A DNA stretch of 21,057 nt, taken from IMG/VR virus record IMGVR_UViG_3300037963_004648, positions 293 through 21,349 of that record; one strand, given 5' to 3'. The notes beneath the pieces are model-generated. The model searched no databases and had not been told where the DNA came from. It saw only the letters and a program-made list of their open reading frames with translations. The first letter of the stretch is position 1. Each line of letters starts with the position of its first letter. The stretch is from a virus. This document shows positions 20,462 through 21,057 of this stretch, piece after piece. A program made the translations under genes and the position numbers.

Positions 20462-21057
20462 GGGCCGGGAGAATTTGTGCGCAGACCGGGGGCCTTTCTC
20501 CCAACCTTGTGCCCCAGCACGGGAAACAAGACCTTCAGGAGAAACACGACTCATCACTCGCTAGAACTCGGCGCTGGTTGGGAGACCCCACAATCCCTTA
20601 GGACAGCCCTCGTGGTGGGGTTTTGGTTGATACGCCGAGTGAGACGCGAGATTTTCGGCCTGTTAAGCCTTCCCTGTGACTGGCCGGTACCAGCCACCTC
20701 CCACGGGCACTCTAGAAACGCCTTTGGATCAGGACTGAAGACCGGATTGGGTACCGGCTAGGCGTGTTCCCGAAACCTGCTGACGCCGCTCAGTGCTTCA
20801 CGACGCCAGAATGAGTCTGTACTGCGTTGTCTAAAACCGCTGACCGAACCCCATAGCCCAGCCAACGGCGAGAGGAAAGAGATCTAGAGCAGCCTAACGA
20901 CTGCTCTGGGGGTGTCAAGCGATACAAGTTGCCAATTTCCAAGCAATTGAGGGGCTACATTGTGACGAAGCCCCCCCCTGCGGGGTCGTGGTAAAGATAG
21001 GAACAGGTACCTTCTCTATGGGGGGGCCTTCTTCTCCGCGCCCTAGCATCGCCCCGA
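20462..21057 (+). ncRNA. Candidate large structured non-coding RNA (plus strand), open at the right edge
   Basis: About 600 bases hold no credible gene but many complementary segments. Examples: 20467-20473/20496-20502 (7 bp); 20506-20514/20521-20530 (8 bp, imperfect); 20557-20561/20646-20650 stacked through an internal loop on 20566-20573/20633-20640 (5+8 bp); 20582-20591/20615-20624 (10 bp); 20680-20691/20750-20761 (12 bp); 20761-20768/20774-20787 (imperfect, sharing base 20761); 20883-20892/20901-20910 (10 bp); 20927-20932/20943-20948; 20951-20956/20969-20974. In the 10-, 12- and 6-bp helices, six pairs are G-U if the plus strand is read and would be A-C mismatches on the minus strand, which favours plus-strand transcription. 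Size, branching and phage location recall GOLLD and ROOL RNAs, but I cannot match it to either. Ends and promoter are unknown. Confidence 0.55.

Noticed and set aside
20548-20560. Minus-strand GTGATGAGTCG, resembling the core of a hammerhead ribozyme
   Set aside because: The required first C of CUGAUGA is G, and no GAAA with flanking helix and cleavage site follows at the right place.
20363-20761. Plus-strand open frame of 132 codons across the right-hand gap
   Set aside because: It begins inside a supported minus-strand gene, has low-complexity composition and covers several RNA-like helices. No ribosome site or family is seen.
20868-20880. GCGAGAGGAAAG on the plus strand, resembling the conserved GAGGAAAGUC segment of RNase P RNA
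   Set aside because: The following conserved bases and the partner segment near the 3' end (ACAGAA type) are missing, so it is not RNase P as far as I can see.
20891-20918. Minus-strand TTGACA with a 16-base spacer and TAGGCT, as a late promoter
   Set aside because: The -35 element is perfect, but the -10 matches only three of six positions and lies in the loop of a 10-bp RNA-like hairpin, so chance is likely.

Overview
The window is a piece of a tailed double-stranded DNA bacteriophage genome (Caudoviricetes). It holds 38 protein genes, all on the minus strand and read right to left, with overlaps or gaps of only a few bases. A large-terminase / portal / scaffold / HK97-type capsid series, tail-fibre-like proteins, a RecE-type exonuclease with an ERF annealing protein, and a RusA resolvase are all recognisable. 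Nothing points to bacterial housekeeping genes. The very small conserved basic proteins (8.8-9.95 kb) are of types I know mainly from aquatic phages, so an aquatic, probably Gram-negative host is a reasonable guess; a lipobox protein also fits a diderm host. There is no integrase, tRNA, CRISPR array or reverse transcriptase.

Layout in transcription order. (1) 21057-20423: about 600 bases without a credible gene. Many long complementary segments suggest a large structured RNA, and G-U pairs favour the plus strand, opposite to every gene. (2) 20422-19218: two small early-position genes and a possible small terminase. (3) 19228-13540: large terminase, portal, small head-associated protein, scaffold-like protein, major capsid protein. 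(4) 13519-10465: five beta-rich structural or receptor-binding proteins, with a perfect 11-bp hairpin between the first two. (5) 10462-7957: small coiled-coil/membrane proteins, a run of tiny lysine-rich proteins that includes a tandem gene duplication, and one last structural-type gene, closed by a good rho-independent terminator at about 7.91 kb. (6) 7862-4365: recombination/replication operon (exonuclease, ERF, small DYTG-type protein, excisionase-like HTH, several unknowns, RusA). (7) 4363-1: a second run of virion or lysis-type genes (membrane coiled-coil protein, lipoprotein, neck/adaptor-like protein, tail-tube-like protein, structural unknowns and a gene cut by the window edge).

The packaging and head genes build the capsid and load DNA, and the fibre-like proteins probably contact the host. 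The exonuclease, ERF and RusA form a complete end-resection, annealing and branch-resolution set, placed between two blocks of structural genes. Many starts given here are shorter than the maximal open frame, because a Shine-Dalgarno sequence and the stop of the preceding gene fix them; several genes appear to start with GTG or TTG. The most unusual elements are the structured region at the right end and the duplication at 8.4-9.2 kb, which created a 17-codon chimeric ORF.
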